Assembly (NCBI GenBank): GCA_028874335.1 | Contig: JAPPJY010000088.1 | Location: 260,255 to 324,254, forward strand | DNA: 64,000 bases | Reading direction: 5' to 3' | Source: Gemmatimonadota bacterium | GTDB lineage: Bacteria > Latescibacterota > UBA2968 > GCA-2709665 | Shown here: one piece after another, positions 34,625 to 43,879 of the stretch | Layout: each line of letters begins with the position of its first letter | Numbering within the stretch: position 1 is the first letter of the stretch | Made by a program: the position numbers and the translations under genes | Notes under the pieces: model-generated | What the model saw: the letters and a program-made list of their open reading frames with translations, nothing else | The model's database searches: none | What the model was told of the DNA's origin: nothing

Positions 34625-35569
34625 ATGGACAAAATATCGATTGCACCCTGGAAAGACGAAGACCTGGCCCAGGTGATGGACCTCTGGCGGCGGACGTTTG
34701 CAGACCGGAAATACGATTTTCGGATGGATGAAGCGGGGTTTCGGCAACGGGTCCTGGCGCATCCGGACTTTGACCCGGAGGGGGCGATTACAGCGAAGGC
34801 GGAAGGCAGGGTTGTGGGGTTCGTGCTGGCCGTCGCGCCCGGTCCCGGAGAGACGGGATTCCTGAGCGTGTTGATCGTGGATTCGGATCATCGGCGAATC
34901 GGGGTTGGGGGCAGGCTTGTGGATGCCGCGGAGAGATTTCTATCTGGTTGCGGCAAGACGGAGATGCGTATCGGATACAAGGGCAATCCGATCACATTCG
35001 CGACAGGCGTCGATATGAAGACGCCGGCCTATACGTTTTTCCTGAATCAGGGATTCCGTAATCGCGGGTCGGTGAGTCTGTTTATGGAAACAACGTTCGC
35101 GGAATTTGAGCTTCGGGATGAGATAAAAAGCTACATCGAAGACAACCGATCTCGTGGCATCCTTTTCGGGTTTTGCGAAGCAGAACATCGGAAGTCGGTG
35201 TGTGAGTTTATGGAGGCACTGTTCCCGGGTGGCTGGGAGGCTTCTGTAAAGTCCTGTCTGGACGGCGATCCGCCCTATCCCGTGCTGATCGCGACGGACG
35301 GTTCTGTGGTGGTGGGTTTTGCCGGACCGGTCCGAATTGGAACGGATGGAAGGGGCGGCTTTACCGGGATCGGGACGCGTCCGGACTACCGGCGGGGCAA
35401 GATCGGTACGGTGCTGTTCAATCTGATGTGCGCGGAGTTCAAGAAACGGGGTGTGGCGCGCAATACGCTCCATACAGGACTGAACAACCCGGCTCAGGAG
35501 ATCTACTTCGGCGCAGGGTACAGGGTGCGCCAACTGGTGGATTATGGTCTGGTGAAACGGTTGGTGTAA
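34625..35569 (+). CDS. Two-domain GNAT acetyltransferase
   Basis: This 314-residue protein holds two GNAT domains. The first (residues 1 to about 150) has LMDLWRRTFADRKY-like VMDLWRRTFADRK, FLSVLIVDSDHRRIGVGGRL near 80 with the acetyl-CoA loop, and TPAYTFFLNQGFRNRGS. The second (about 170-314) has FTGIGTRPDYRRGKIGTVLF near 250 and NPAQEIYFGAGYRVRQLV. Tandem GNATs of this length include mycothiol-synthase-like enzymes; one domain may be structural. AGGAGA-type site (TGGAGA) precedes the ATG. Substrate unknown. Confidence 0.75.
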   Translation: MDKISIAPWKDEDLAQVMDLWRRTFADRKYDFRMDEAGFRQRVLAHPDFDPEGAITAKAEGRVVGFVLAVAPGPGETGFLSVLIVDSDHRRIGVGGRLVDAAERFLSGCGKTEMRIGYKGNPITFATGVDMKTPAYTFFLNQGFRNRGSVSLFMETTFAEFELRDEIKSYIEDNRSRGILFGFCEAEHRKSVCEFMEALFPGGWEASVKSCLDGDPPYPVLIATDGSVVVGFAGPVRIGTDGRGGFTGIGTRPDYRRGKIGTVLFNLMCAEFKKRGVARNTLHTGLNNPAQEIYFGAGYRVRQLVDYGLVKRLV

Positions 35570-35688
35570 TTGGGAACCATTCGGCTTCCTCTCGAAACGC
35601 TCAGGCATGGCTATGAGGCCGGGGTCCCGGTTCGCGAACGGCAGGGCGTGATCAAATACTGATTTCGGTATTGACGGGAACGCAGACG

Positions 35689-36369
35689 ATGGGCCCGAAG
35701 ACTGACGACCACGGATGGGGAGATGAAGTCAAGCCGCGCTCGGGACACAGCGGCCGCTTCGGTATCGGCAAGATATTAAAGGAGGTACGGCGAGGTGATT
35801 TGAGTGCAGTAAAACGGCACCTCGAGCGTGATCCGTCGCTGCTGCAGGCGAAAAGCGGCGGGCATAACCGGACGTTTCTGTGGGAAGCGACGCGCGGCAA
35901 CCGGATCAATGTCGTGCGGTTTTTGTTGCGGGCGGGAGCCGATCCCAATGTCCCGGGTCGGACTCGTGCGGAGATACCGGTGCTCCTGAAGCCCTATTGT
36001 ATCGCGCGGCGCTATCGCAGGCCCGAAATCGCTGACCTGCTGGCTAAAGCGGGTTCCGTCATGGATATCTATTCGGCGTGTTTCCTGGGGGACGTGGACC
36101 GCGTGAAGCAGTGCCTGCAGACAGATCCGCGTCTGCTGACCGAAGAACAGGACGACGACTCCGTCTGGCGTGTGACCCCGTTGCATTATGCGGTGACGGG
36201 AGGCCACGAGCAACTCAGCCGGTGGCTGATCAGCGAGGGCGCGCTCGTGAAGCCGTATACACGGCTGTTGTGCGATGCGGCCGTCAGGATGAAACACGCG
36301 CACCTGCTACCCGTTCTGGAAGAGGGTGGCGCCGATCCTGACCTGCTCGAGAGTTGGGGTGAGGTTTGA
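35689..36369 (+). CDS. Ankyrin-repeat protein
   Basis: This 226-residue soluble protein contains four or five ankyrin units: LKEVRRGDLSAVKRHLERD near residue 27, TRGNRINVVRFLLRAGADPN near 65, ARRYRRPEIADLLAKAGSVM, and TPLHYAVTGGHEQLSRWLI near 170. Its wording (DPRLLTEEQ, DLSAVKRHL) echoes the larger ankyrin protein at 3359-4801, suggesting common descent. ATG 35689 is chosen; a TTG at 35671 is also possible. It has no signal peptide or enzymatic domain. Confidence 0.75.
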   Translation: MGPKTDDHGWGDEVKPRSGHSGRFGIGKILKEVRRGDLSAVKRHLERDPSLLQAKSGGHNRTFLWEATRGNRINVVRFLLRAGADPNVPGRTRAEIPVLLKPYCIARRYRRPEIADLLAKAGSVMDIYSACFLGDVDRVKQCLQTDPRLLTEEQDDDSVWRVTPLHYAVTGGHEQLSRWLISEGALVKPYTRLLCDAAVRMKHAHLLPVLEEGGADPDLLESWGEV

Positions 36370-36441
36370 TGCATTGTCTCGCCCGGTCGAGGTTTCGCAC
36401 GAAAAGCTCAAACGCAGTGAGTTGCATTAGAGGATGGAATA

Positions 36442-37296
36442 GTGTCCGGCAATGTTGAGCTGATAGAAACACTTAAGGAAGTGAAGGTGTTTCGAGATTC
36501 CGACGGCAATGCCACTGGCCGGAAGGGCACAGTTTGTTCACGGTTCAGTAATGGGCCGCGCCAATGGGTAGAAAAGAAATGGGTGTCGGGGGATTGGGTG
36601 TTTCCTGGAGACTACGAATGCAGAGTGGAGAAGTACGTCTATGAAAACGCCGATGCCCTTGGGCTTCCCGTGCCCCGTCTACTGGACTCAAATGACGAAG
36701 AAAGGACGCTGCACATGGAGTATATCCCAGGGGCAAGCATCAGTTGGCCTTGTGAAGACCGCGTGCTTCTGAATCAGGTTCTGAGCTTTTTCGATGTTTT
36801 CAAAGAGATGGTTTTCGCGCCAGCAGTGACCCTTTTCAAGATGGATGGAGAGAGAATTCACAAATACAGATTGGATCAGCTTCAGTACATCTATCCAGAC
36901 GCGTCCATCTGGAGGAAGCTGGATTCCATTTACGAATCCTTCCTTCGAGGAATCCCGTACTCGTCGATTCCCTTTGACCGGATTCTGAAAAACACGCTTC
37001 TGTGGCAAGGCACGCTCTACTTTTTCGATTTCGAGTGGACGATTGCAGGACCTTACGAATTCACACTGGCCAGGGCTGCAGTGGAGTTCAACCAATATGA
37101 CAGTCCTGAGATCATATCTCGTGTCACCGATATGGGTCTTTATCATCTGTTTCTACTGCGATTCTACATGTATGGCGAGGAACCGGAACACGTGTACAGG
37201 TATCTGCGGGCGAATCTTCAGAATTCCAGGCTCTGCGAGATGTTCGACATCATCAACGCGGAGGATTATGCGGACAAACCATGGTTTCAAAACTGA
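36442..37296 (+). CDS. Protein-kinase-like (APH-related) protein
   Basis: This 284-residue protein resembles a small kinase-fold phosphotransferase. VEKKWVSGDW may hold the N-lobe lysine, VPRLLDSNDEERTLHMEYIPG near residue 75 is the hinge region, IPFDRILKNTLLW near 178 is the catalytic loop and LYFFDFEWTIAGPYEF the metal motif. The loop retains Asp and Asn (DRILKN), but the expected histidine two residues before the aspartate is proline. It starts at GTG 36442 and stands alone. The role might be catalytic or regulatory; the substrate is unknown. Confidence 0.6.
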   Translation: MSGNVELIETLKEVKVFRDSDGNATGRKGTVCSRFSNGPRQWVEKKWVSGDWVFPGDYECRVEKYVYENADALGLPVPRLLDSNDEERTLHMEYIPGASISWPCEDRVLLNQVLSFFDVFKEMVFAPAVTLFKMDGERIHKYRLDQLQYIYPDASIWRKLDSIYESFLRGIPYSSIPFDRILKNTLLWQGTLYFFDFEWTIAGPYEFTLARAAVEFNQYDSPEIISRVTDMGLYHLFLLRFYMYGEEPEHVYRYLRANLQNSRLCEMFDIINAEDYADKPWFQN

Positions 37297-37481
37297 CGGT
37301 GGTTGAGATTTCGAAGGCACGGATGCGTGATGTCGTCGGAGATGTTTGTTGACTTATCCTGGCATTGCCAGCGCAGGCGTTAACCGCAAGCTTGCTCTCG
37401 ATCCACTGGCGCCGCCCTTGCGTTGGTCTCGAATTGCAGGCATGAGTAATCGGATCCCATCTTCGGTTCGAGGAGGATGAC

Positions 37482-38288
37482 ATGGCGGATCCCCTTCATT
37501 TCGTCCATATCAGCGATACACACTTGGGACACAAGAGAGATTGGGCCGCGCTGGGCAACAATCCTTTCCGCAATCTCCTGCAGGTCCTTGAAGCGATAGA
37601 TAGCCTTCCCACCCGGCCTCGATTCATCATTCATACCGGCGACGTAGCGAATCATGACACAGAAGTCGCGTACGAGTTGGCTGCGGAGGCATTCTCGCAG
37701 GTCGCAATTCCGATGTACTTCGTCACCGGAAACCACGATACCCGCGACTATATGCGCAAACATCTGTCGATGGGGCCCCGAGAGGATGTCCTATCCGATT
37801 CGGACCTGAACTGTTATCGATTCTCTATTGAAGGCGAACGGTTTCTGGTTCTGGATTCGAAACAGCCATACGATGACGCTGGCCACTTTGGCAAAGTGAC
37901 GGAAGGCCAGCTGGATTTCGTTCGAACGGAGGTAGGCCTGCACAACGGGTCATTGACTGTCTTCATTCATCACTCGCCGCTCGATATAGATTCCAGGTGG
38001 TACTCCAAATACGTGGGAATGCTGAACGGCTCGGAATTACATGAAGCGCTGTTGCCGGCAAGAGATCGCCTCCGGGGCGTTTTCTTCGGACACGTTCATC
38101 GTGGGACCCACATACACAAGGACGGCATCTCGTACATCAGCGTCGGAAGCACATTCTGCCAGCTGAACTATTGGCCCGATGAACAGAAAGTGAACTTTGA
38201 CGAAAAGCATCCGCCGTGCTTCAACTTTGTCACCTTACATGCGGATCGGACAATCGTCAAGGAGCACACCGTCGCTCCGAACGAATAG
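37482..38288 (+). CDS. Calcineurin-like metallophosphoesterase
   Basis: This 268-residue enzyme has the complete metallophosphoesterase motif set: HISDTHLGHKRDW near residue 9, IIHTGDVANHD near 50, FVTGNHDTRDY near 79, VFIHHSPLD near 163 and FFGHVHRGTHIHKDG near 204. It is of the Icc/GpdQ (class III cyclic-nucleotide phosphodiesterase) type, which hydrolyses cyclic nucleotides or other phosphodiesters with two metal ions. A strong GAGGAGG site precedes the ATG. The decayed grpB-like gene begins 23 bp downstream. Confidence 0.85.
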   Translation: MADPLHFVHISDTHLGHKRDWAALGNNPFRNLLQVLEAIDSLPTRPRFIIHTGDVANHDTEVAYELAAEAFSQVAIPMYFVTGNHDTRDYMRKHLSMGPREDVLSDSDLNCYRFSIEGERFLVLDSKQPYDDAGHFGKVTEGQLDFVRTEVGLHNGSLTVFIHHSPLDIDSRWYSKYVGMLNGSELHEALLPARDRLRGVFFGHVHRGTHIHKDGISYISVGSTFCQLNYWPDEQKVNFDEKHPPCFNFVTLHADRTIVKEHTVAPNE

Positions 38289-38311
38289 GTCGTCGGCGAC
38301 AAGACGTAACC

Positions 38312-38758
38312 TTGCGCAATGAGTGGAGAGCGAAGTATGAAGTCGACGAGAACCTCATACGGGAGTTGTCAGAATTTAACCGTGATTCGTAAGTCTTCCG
38401 GGACGTTAATTCGAATATGTGCTTGTAAATTAAGGCGATTAAACGACGGATTACCAGGATACACCAGGTCACTGGACGTGAAGGGAAAAAACGTCATTCT
38501 ATACGTCGATATTGCCCCGTTTCGGAGGGTTTTATCGCGTCGACGCGTTGCTGTTTTTTTCGGATTGAGGTTAACCCGCACTGGCGGCACAAATGCGATG
38601 CAGAGAAGAGACGGTTTCTCGCCTCTCGTGAGGACGCGGCCCTCGAATTCGAGCATATCGGAAGCACATCCGTCAGCGGTCTGGGATCAACATCAATCAT
38701 CGACACTGGCGTGATGACAGATCGAACGGAGGGCGGCACGTGCCCCGGCGACGGATAA
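38312..38758 (+). pseudogene. GrpB/UPF0157-like gene interrupted by a 191-bp element
   Basis: A frame from about 38312 reads up to ELSEF, is cut by the MITE copy B, and resumes at 38573 as NPHWRHKCDAEKRRF, then EFEHIGSTSVSGLGSTSIID before ending at a TAA at 38756. EHIGSTSVxGLxxxxIIDI is the signature of GrpB-type nucleotidyltransferase-fold proteins. Removing the element and one TTAA joins the two parts in frame (195 bp, 65 codons). The C-terminal half of a normal GrpB (about 170 residues) is missing, so the gene was also truncated. The start codon (TTG 38312) is uncertain. Nothing else is in this gap. Confidence 0.65.
38376..38574 (-). mobile_element. 191-bp MITE-like element, copy B, with TTAA duplications
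   Basis: The element proper is 38380-38570, inverted relative to copies A and C. Ends are CCGTGATTCG on the plus strand and CCTCAATCCG on the minus strand. TTAA occurs directly outside both ends (38376-38379 and 38571-38574). An open frame across it on the plus strand is not a gene. It interrupts the grpB-like frame. Confidence 0.75.
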
Positions 38759-38775
38759 CCTGATGCGGCCTGAAC

Positions 38776-39333
38776 ATGGACCGTACGCATTTCGATAAGA
38801 TCATCGCGAAATACCCCACGCTGAGTGGCTTGATGGGGCAGCTTCGTCCCAATGTCCACTTCCGCAGATTTGAAGAGGAATTGGTCTCGACGATCTGCGG
38901 TTCCTCTTATGTCATTCCCTTCGTCACAGATAGTCACTGTCTTGTCACCAGGCGGTCCAACGGGAAATGGGTATTGCCGGGAGGTACTCTCGAACCCGGG
39001 GAGACATGGGAGGAGGCCGGGCGCCGCGAACTCCTTGAGGAAACGGGGAGCATTCCTGAAAATCTCCATCCGATCGGAATGTACTACTGCGTGTCCGGAG
39101 TTGACCGCCCCAGGCAATCCCACCTTCCGCACCCGGAACACGTTCGGGTCGTATCGTGGGCCGACGTGGTACAAAACACAGCGGAAAGATTCGATCCGGA
39201 TTCAAACAGCAGAATTATGGAAGTACGGACAGTCCACGTCAGCCAGGCGGCGGAGGTGTTCGGTCCTGAAGCTGCGGACTTCGGCGAACTGTACCTTTTC
39301 GCGCATGAAATGAAGCGTACTCTACGCTTATAG
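38776..39333 (+). CDS. Nudix hydrolase
   Basis: This 185-residue protein carries a complete Nudix box near residues 68-90 (GGTLEPGETWEEAGRRELLE followed by ETG), preceded by the strand SSYVIPFVTDSHCLVTRRSNGKW in outline. The N-terminal 40 residues (DRTHFDKIIAKYPTLSGLMG) form an extra helical segment. It hydrolyses a nucleoside-diphosphate derivative; substrate unknown. No obvious ribosome-binding site is seen before the ATG. It converges on the minus-strand sigma-factor gene, leaving 58 bp between the two stops. Confidence 0.8.
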   Translation: MDRTHFDKIIAKYPTLSGLMGQLRPNVHFRRFEEELVSTICGSSYVIPFVTDSHCLVTRRSNGKWVLPGGTLEPGETWEEAGRRELLEETGSIPENLHPIGMYYCVSGVDRPRQSHLPHPEHVRVVSWADVVQNTAERFDPDSNSRIMEVRTVHVSQAAEVFGPEAADFGELYLFAHEMKRTLRL

Positions 39334-39391
39334 TCGTCGGCCGCCACTCGCATGTCGGCCGCTGCTGAAAGACATCGTGAACAAGCCCGAA

Positions 39392-40720
39392 TCAAGGATG
39401 CCGAAGTGCAGTATCCGTCAGATTATCGTACCAGTGTACGAATTTGGCTCCGTCCACTTCGACCTCTACAGAATGATCGACGGAGACGTTTTCGCATTCA
39501 GGGTGGCAGTAGTGTCTCCTGAGTAAGGTGCGGCCTTCGGAGGTCACGAAACTCTCCGTGAAGATGGAATCTGGCTCTTCGGGAATTCCCTCGAGCTCAA
39601 GAACCCGTAAACACGAGAACAAACGACCGTCTATTCGGACCTCGTGATTCCCGGCCCCGGATTCATCAGATGATTCGTCGGTTCTGGCAAATATCCGGGG
39701 CGCCGCCTCGTCAAATGTCCACTGAGGTTCAAGCTTCCGCATAGAATCCCGCCAGAAGGCCTCACTCAGGAAGGTTTCGACGCTAAACTTGCCGTTTCGT
39801 TGAAAGACAGCCAGGTACTGAGCCCTCTCTTCTGTGAGACGTCCGACGATTGTACAGACCCTGCTTATCAGGGACGTTTGCGTATCGGATTCAGTGACCT
39901 CGATTTCGATCCCTTCGACGCCGTGGACCTCGGCGATACCGGTTGCCTCCATTCTCATCACCGACGTCAATGTCCACTGGTCCGGACTATAGGTTGCGAC
40001 GAGCACCGACTCGTCGACTCTGGGCACCGCGAACCACCATCTTAGCTCCTGGCAGTCCACATAGAAGGGTGTACGTTCGGATCTGTTGATTTGTATGGTG
40101 GGCCGATCCTGAGGAAATCGATGCATCAATTCCTGAGAGTCGGTTTCCGGCATTGTAGGCCTCCGTCTTTTTGGTGACACGCCGAGTACATCACGTATTC
40201 GATTGCGTCCGGTTGAAAGCCTGCGTTTGATAGTGCCGTCGGGGCGTCCGGTACGAGTTGCGATTTCTGAAATCTTGAGTCCTCTGAAGTAGAAGTCTTT
40301 GATGGCGTCAGCTTCGAAATCTGGTATTTTCTCTATTGCGCGCATGATCCGCCGGACCGATTCCGCTTGTTCGAGTGTTGTTGTCCGCGACTGATTCAGG
40401 ATGCGCTCCAGTTCATTTTGCGAAGTCGGCAGTTCTCTTCTGTGCTTTCGTCTGAGGAAATCACGGGAGCGGTTTCTCGCGATCTGAAAGAGCCACGGAC
40501 CGAACCTGGATGGATCCCGAAGCTGGTGCTGAGTCACCCACGCCTGGAGGACCGTGTCCTGAAACACGTCTGCCGCATCGTCTTCATCGTCAATGAAGTA
40601 TCTGATGAGGGTCGCCAGTCTATCTTCGAAGTGACGGACAACGGCAACAAACGCCTCGGGGTTACCCCCTAAGGATTGCCTGACCAGTTCTCTGGGCGGC
40701 TGTGGATGCATTCGGACCAT
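39392..40720 (-). CDS. ECF sigma factor with large C-terminal accessory domain
   Basis: This 442-residue protein is the only supported minus-strand gene. Residues about 15-100 are sigma region 2 (DAADVFQDTVLQAW, WLFQIARNRSRDFLRR). Residues about 125-185 are region 4 (DAIKDFYFRGLKISEIATRT, TIKRRLSTGRNRIRDVL). After a linker, residues about 215-442 form an accessory domain (CQELRWWFAVPRVDE, SLISRVCTIVGRLTEERAQY, LFSCLRVLELEG, EGRTLLRRHY, KFVHWYDN) that is duplicated as a free protein at 9154-9981. Such C-terminal extensions replace or complement anti-sigma control in some ECF groups. AGGAGGGA precedes the ATG. Confidence 0.85.
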   Translation of the reverse strand: MVRMHPQPPRELVRQSLGGNPEAFVAVVRHFEDRLATLIRYFIDDEDDAADVFQDTVLQAWVTQHQLRDPSRFGPWLFQIARNRSRDFLRRKHRRELPTSQNELERILNQSRTTTLEQAESVRRIMRAIEKIPDFEADAIKDFYFRGLKISEIATRTGRPDGTIKRRLSTGRNRIRDVLGVSPKRRRPTMPETDSQELMHRFPQDRPTIQINRSERTPFYVDCQELRWWFAVPRVDESVLVATYSPDQWTLTSVMRMEATGIAEVHGVEGIEIEVTESDTQTSLISRVCTIVGRLTEERAQYLAVFQRNGKFSVETFLSEAFWRDSMRKLEPQWTFDEAAPRIFARTDESSDESGAGNHEVRIDGRLFSCLRVLELEGIPEEPDSIFTESFVTSEGRTLLRRHYCHPECENVSVDHSVEVEVDGAKFVHWYDNLTDTALRHP

Positions 40721-40934
40721 TCCCTCCTGACTTCATGACGTAATTGAAGGCCGGAAGGTTCGTTGGGATTCTCAAAATCCCGAACGGACAATCGGAGTCA
40801 ACCGGACAGAATGCGCAATCACGATATCGCGTAACCAGGAACAGCGAGCAGTTTTTCTACTATCTGTCGACGTAACACCCGGCCCGATCATCGATCCGAG
40901 CATCGCCTCGGTTTACCCGGCCATTGTCCTGCAT

Positions 40935-41133
40935 TTGGCCTTATTCCGAAGAAGACAGAAACGCGGCGCCGCGACGAAACCTTCCGAGACGGGCCGAAAT
41001 GGTCGTATGGAAGGACATTTTTTTCGTTCACGTCCAGCGACCTGGTGTATCCTGGTAATCTGCAGTCTAATCGCCTTTATTAACTCGCACATAATCGAAT
41101 TAACGTCCCCGAAAAATGACGAATCATGGTTAG
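40935..41133 (+). mobile_element. 191-bp MITE-like element, copy C
   Basis: The element proper is 40939-41129, same orientation as copy A. The left end is CCTTATTCCG and the right end, on the opposite strand, CCATGATTCG. Flanks are TTGG (40935-40938) and TTAG (41130-41133), one mismatch apart. It ends 51 bp before the VOC start codon. An open frame running through it into the VOC gene is fortuitous. The rest of the 40721-41180 gap shows nothing nameable. Confidence 0.7.
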
Positions 41134-41180
41134 CACTGCCTCAGTTCCGGATCCTCTGGTCAACAAAGGAGGTAGCGTTC

Positions 41181-41564
41181 ATGGGCGATTCATCGAATTT
41201 CCCCGATTCAGTTGAACTGGGGCGCATGGCGCCCTGCATTGCAGTCAGCAACGTCGAGAAGTCCGTTGCATTCTACGCGTCGATGTTTGGAATGAGCAAG
41301 ACGTTCGAGAACGGGATTCCGGTCGGGTTTGTGATCATGAAGAAAGACCGGGCCGAGTTGCACCTGTCGTTGCGCCATGACAAAGAGTCAAGCACTCACA
41401 ACGTCGCGCACCTGAAAGTGAGTGATGCGAACGCGCTTTACAATCATCTCAGCAACTCGGGAGTACGGATCATCAAGGGACTGCGCGATCAGCAATACGG
41501 TCTTCGGGACTTCGTCATCGCAGACCCTGATGGCAATCGAATTGACATAGGGCAACCGCTTTAG
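41181..41564 (+). CDS. Glyoxalase/VOC-family protein
   Basis: This 127-residue single-domain VOC protein has the paired beta-alpha-beta-beta-beta modules: APCIAVSNVEKSVAFYASMF near residue 17, FVIMKKDRAELHLSLRHD near 49, HNVAHLKVSDANALYNHLSN and FVIADPDGNRIDIGQPL near the C-terminus. His, His and Glu/Asp positions suit a metal site. Similar proteins are bleomycin-binding or dioxygenase-like. An excellent AAAGGAGGT lies 8 bases before ATG 41181; the frame open upstream is part of the MITE. Confidence 0.85.
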   Translation: MGDSSNFPDSVELGRMAPCIAVSNVEKSVAFYASMFGMSKTFENGIPVGFVIMKKDRAELHLSLRHDKESSTHNVAHLKVSDANALYNHLSNSGVRIIKGLRDQQYGLRDFVIADPDGNRIDIGQPL

Positions 41565-41679
41565 GGAACCCCGCCAGCGAGACGCGATGGTCGGGCCGGG
41601 ACCCGTCGCAGATTTCGACGTCGCGCTGGACAGACCAAACTTGCTCTACCGGCGTCGGTGATATTTCGAGGATGTCGAT

Positions 41680-42561
41680 TTGAAGCGAATCATCCACGTC
41701 GCAGGGCTTCAGAAATCAGGCACTTCCCTCCTGGTCAGACTGCTCGAGGACTCCGGCATAGCTGAATTTCTCGGAGGGCAAGGAAAGACGGAAGGCGGAA
41801 TAGACTGGGGCAACAGGCCGTCGTTTGCACCCACGGCGTTTCCTGCCGGTGTCGTCTATCAGCGAAATTCGGGAGACGAGGGTCATGAGATTGGCGCCAA
41901 CGACGCAACCCCGGACGCGGTGGAGTACGTGCGCAGGGATTTAGAAACCCGTCTTGATTCCCTGCCAACGGAATTGGGGATCAGCAAATGCCCGTACAGT
42001 ACGGTTCGGCTTCCCTGGATCAAGGCAATTCTGCCTGGTATGTTCGTTGTTGCCGTTTTCAGAAAGCCGGTCTCGAATACCTTCTCTCTGCTCAAACGGT
42101 TCCGGCGCCTCGAAGGATCGCGCGGACCGGAAGAAGGCTGGTGGGGTGTCAAGCCGCGCGGATGGCGGGAAATGGTATCCTCCGACAAGATCGCTCAAAT
42201 TGCAAACCAGTGGAACGCCGTCAATTCAAAGCTGTGGCGGGACCGCCGGCTGGTTGATCGGTTCGTTCGTTACGACATCCTTTGTCGCTACCCTCGGGAG
42301 ACCCTTGAGGGGTTGCTGGGTCCTGCGCTTGAAGAACGAGTGACTCTGGAGCGCGAATTCCCGGTGCTTCGAGACTTCGACGATGAATACCTCAGGGGTT
42401 CAAGGCTCGAGCCCAAGCGGCGGAAGTGGATCGATTCGAACGAACTGGTCCTGTCTCAGGATGACGACCCGGAAATCGGTCCCCTGTCCACCAGCGAGAT
42501 CGACACTGTCAGACAAATCTGTGAGCGCACTTCCCGAACGCTTGGACTTATGGACAGTTGA
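41680..42561 (+). CDS. Sulfotransferase-like P-loop protein
   Basis: This 293-residue protein starts at TTG 41680 (GAGGA 7 bases upstream; an ATG just before leads to an immediate stop). The 5'-phosphosulfate loop HVAGLQKSGTSLLVRLLEDS is near residue 6. The segment FVVAVFRKPVSNTFSLLKRF near 122 fits the 3'-phosphate-binding strand and helix. The middle region (GGIDWGNRPSFAPTAFPAG) is characteristic of sulfotransferase-family proteins in marine and sponge-associated bacteria. It lacks a signal peptide. Acceptor unknown. Confidence 0.65.
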   Translation: MKRIIHVAGLQKSGTSLLVRLLEDSGIAEFLGGQGKTEGGIDWGNRPSFAPTAFPAGVVYQRNSGDEGHEIGANDATPDAVEYVRRDLETRLDSLPTELGISKCPYSTVRLPWIKAILPGMFVVAVFRKPVSNTFSLLKRFRRLEGSRGPEEGWWGVKPRGWREMVSSDKIAQIANQWNAVNSKLWRDRRLVDRFVRYDILCRYPRETLEGLLGPALEERVTLEREFPVLRDFDDEYLRGSRLEPKRRKWIDSNELVLSQDDDPEIGPLSTSEIDTVRQICERTSRTLGLMDS

Positions 42562-42734
42562 TTATTGTGATCCATGCGCGATCACTGCTGTCCAAATTAG
42601 TTTGAAAAGACGATCTTGGATGCGTAAGTACCTGGTTTTCTTGAAAGTCGTTTCGAAGTGCCATTGCAGGTTCCCCTCTTTAGGCCACAGCTGTCCAAGA
42701 CAGAAACCGATTTGGGACCGGTGCGGTTGGCGTT

Positions 42735-42948
42735 CCCGGGAGCGAGGGCATCCTGCCCTCGACGTCGGATAACTCGTCGCACACGGTGTTTTCCGCGAAC
42801 CGGTGTCGGATTAAATCGACGCGTCAGTCTCTCAACGCGAATAGTGGTAAATGACGCGAAGTTCGAGGGCAGGATGCCCTCGCTCCAATTACAGGTGGAT
42901 CATGTCGTGATGGCGAATGGAAACGACGATTTTGGACAGGTCTGATGC
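42735..42948 (+). repeat. Inverted pair of palindromic repeats
   Basis: The hairpin CGAGGGCATCCTGCCCTCG occurs at 42743-42761, and its reverse complement at 42864-42882, separated by about 100 bp. The second is part of a longer inverted copy of the block at 51345-51470 (shared minus-strand text ACATGATCCACC and GTCCAAAATCGTCGTTTCC). The flanking gap 42562-43010 contains no gene. Confidence 0.65.
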
Positions 42949-43010
42949 GCGGTACAGTTTGCTGGCACTTTTTTTAGCAGTCGGAGACGTCGAGTGAAAG
43001 GTAGCGAAAG

Positions 43011-43802
43011 GTGATCACGCACAAAGAGAGAGATACGTTCGAACTCTACAACCATCCTGAGATCTATGACATCGCCTTCTCCTGGGATCTCTCTGAGGAG
43101 GTACGATTCTTCAGACGAGTCTTCGAAACGCACTTACCGTTCCCGGTGAATCATATTCTCGAACCGGCCTGTGGCACAGGGCGAATGCTCCGAGCGCTGG
43201 CTGGCGCTGGGATCCAGGTCACGGGTTATGACGCCAACCCGTCCATGGCGCAGTACGCAAAGGACTCGATTGCAGCGGATGGCACAGATTTCCGCGTGAT
43301 GCTTGCCGAAATGTCATCCGCTGGGATCCCCGGCTTATTCGATGCAGCGGTGAATTCGATTAACAGCATCGGATACCTGCACTCCGATGACGAAATCGTC
43401 TCGCATCTGCGGGCTACGGGTTCGTCACTTCGTGAGAAAGGCGTCTACATAGTCCACCTCAATTTCGCTCATAGTGGTGATCTCCCTGATGGCGATCATT
43501 GGACACTCGAACGCGGCGGCATCCGAGTGAATACGTCGTGGAGAATCCTGAACGAAGACAGAGAAACAAGATTGTGTCACCAGGTATGCACGATTGTGGT
43601 CGAACAGAATGGGAAAACCGATCGATATGAGGAGAGCCATACGTTAAGGCTTTGGCTATTTTCCGATCTGGTGAAGCTGGCACACAAATCCGAAGAATTC
43701 GAAGTCGCCGCGATTTACGGGGAGGATTTCGTAGAGATTGAGGATAAAGAGCACGTGTCCGGCGAACATGGAAACGTCTACGTGATACTCCGGAAAGTCT
43801 GA
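43011..43802 (+). CDS. Class I SAM-dependent methyltransferase
   Basis: This 263-residue protein has motif I HILEPACGTGRMLRALAGAG near residue 48 and the acidic loop VTGYDANPSMAQYAKD, with motif IV AAVNSINSIGYLHSDDEIVS near 108. The motif I variant EPACGTG is common in Methyltransf_25/31 enzymes. The C-terminal half (WTLERGGIRVNTSWRILNED, RYEESHTLRLWLFSDLVKLA) matches a widespread group of about 250-residue enzymes with D-aspartate-like TxRxF features. It begins at GTG 43011. Substrate unknown. Confidence 0.8.
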   Translation: MITHKERDTFELYNHPEIYDIAFSWDLSEEVRFFRRVFETHLPFPVNHILEPACGTGRMLRALAGAGIQVTGYDANPSMAQYAKDSIAADGTDFRVMLAEMSSAGIPGLFDAAVNSINSIGYLHSDDEIVSHLRATGSSLREKGVYIVHLNFAHSGDLPDGDHWTLERGGIRVNTSWRILNEDRETRLCHQVCTIVVEQNGKTDRYEESHTLRLWLFSDLVKLAHKSEEFEVAAIYGEDFVEIEDKEHVSGEHGNVYVILRKV

Positions 43803-43879
43803 TCACTCACGGGAGATGAAATGCCGATCTCGACTCGGCGCGGCTCCAGGCAGCAGGCGATGAAGAATTCCAATACTGA

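Noticed and set aside
38319-38714. 131-codon plus-strand frame across MITE copy B
   Set aside because: Most of it is mobile-element sequence and it is out of frame with the GrpB-like remnant.
40935-41180. N-terminal extension of the VOC protein
   Set aside because: The extension is the translated MITE copy C; the strong AAAGGAGGT and domain start place translation at 41181.
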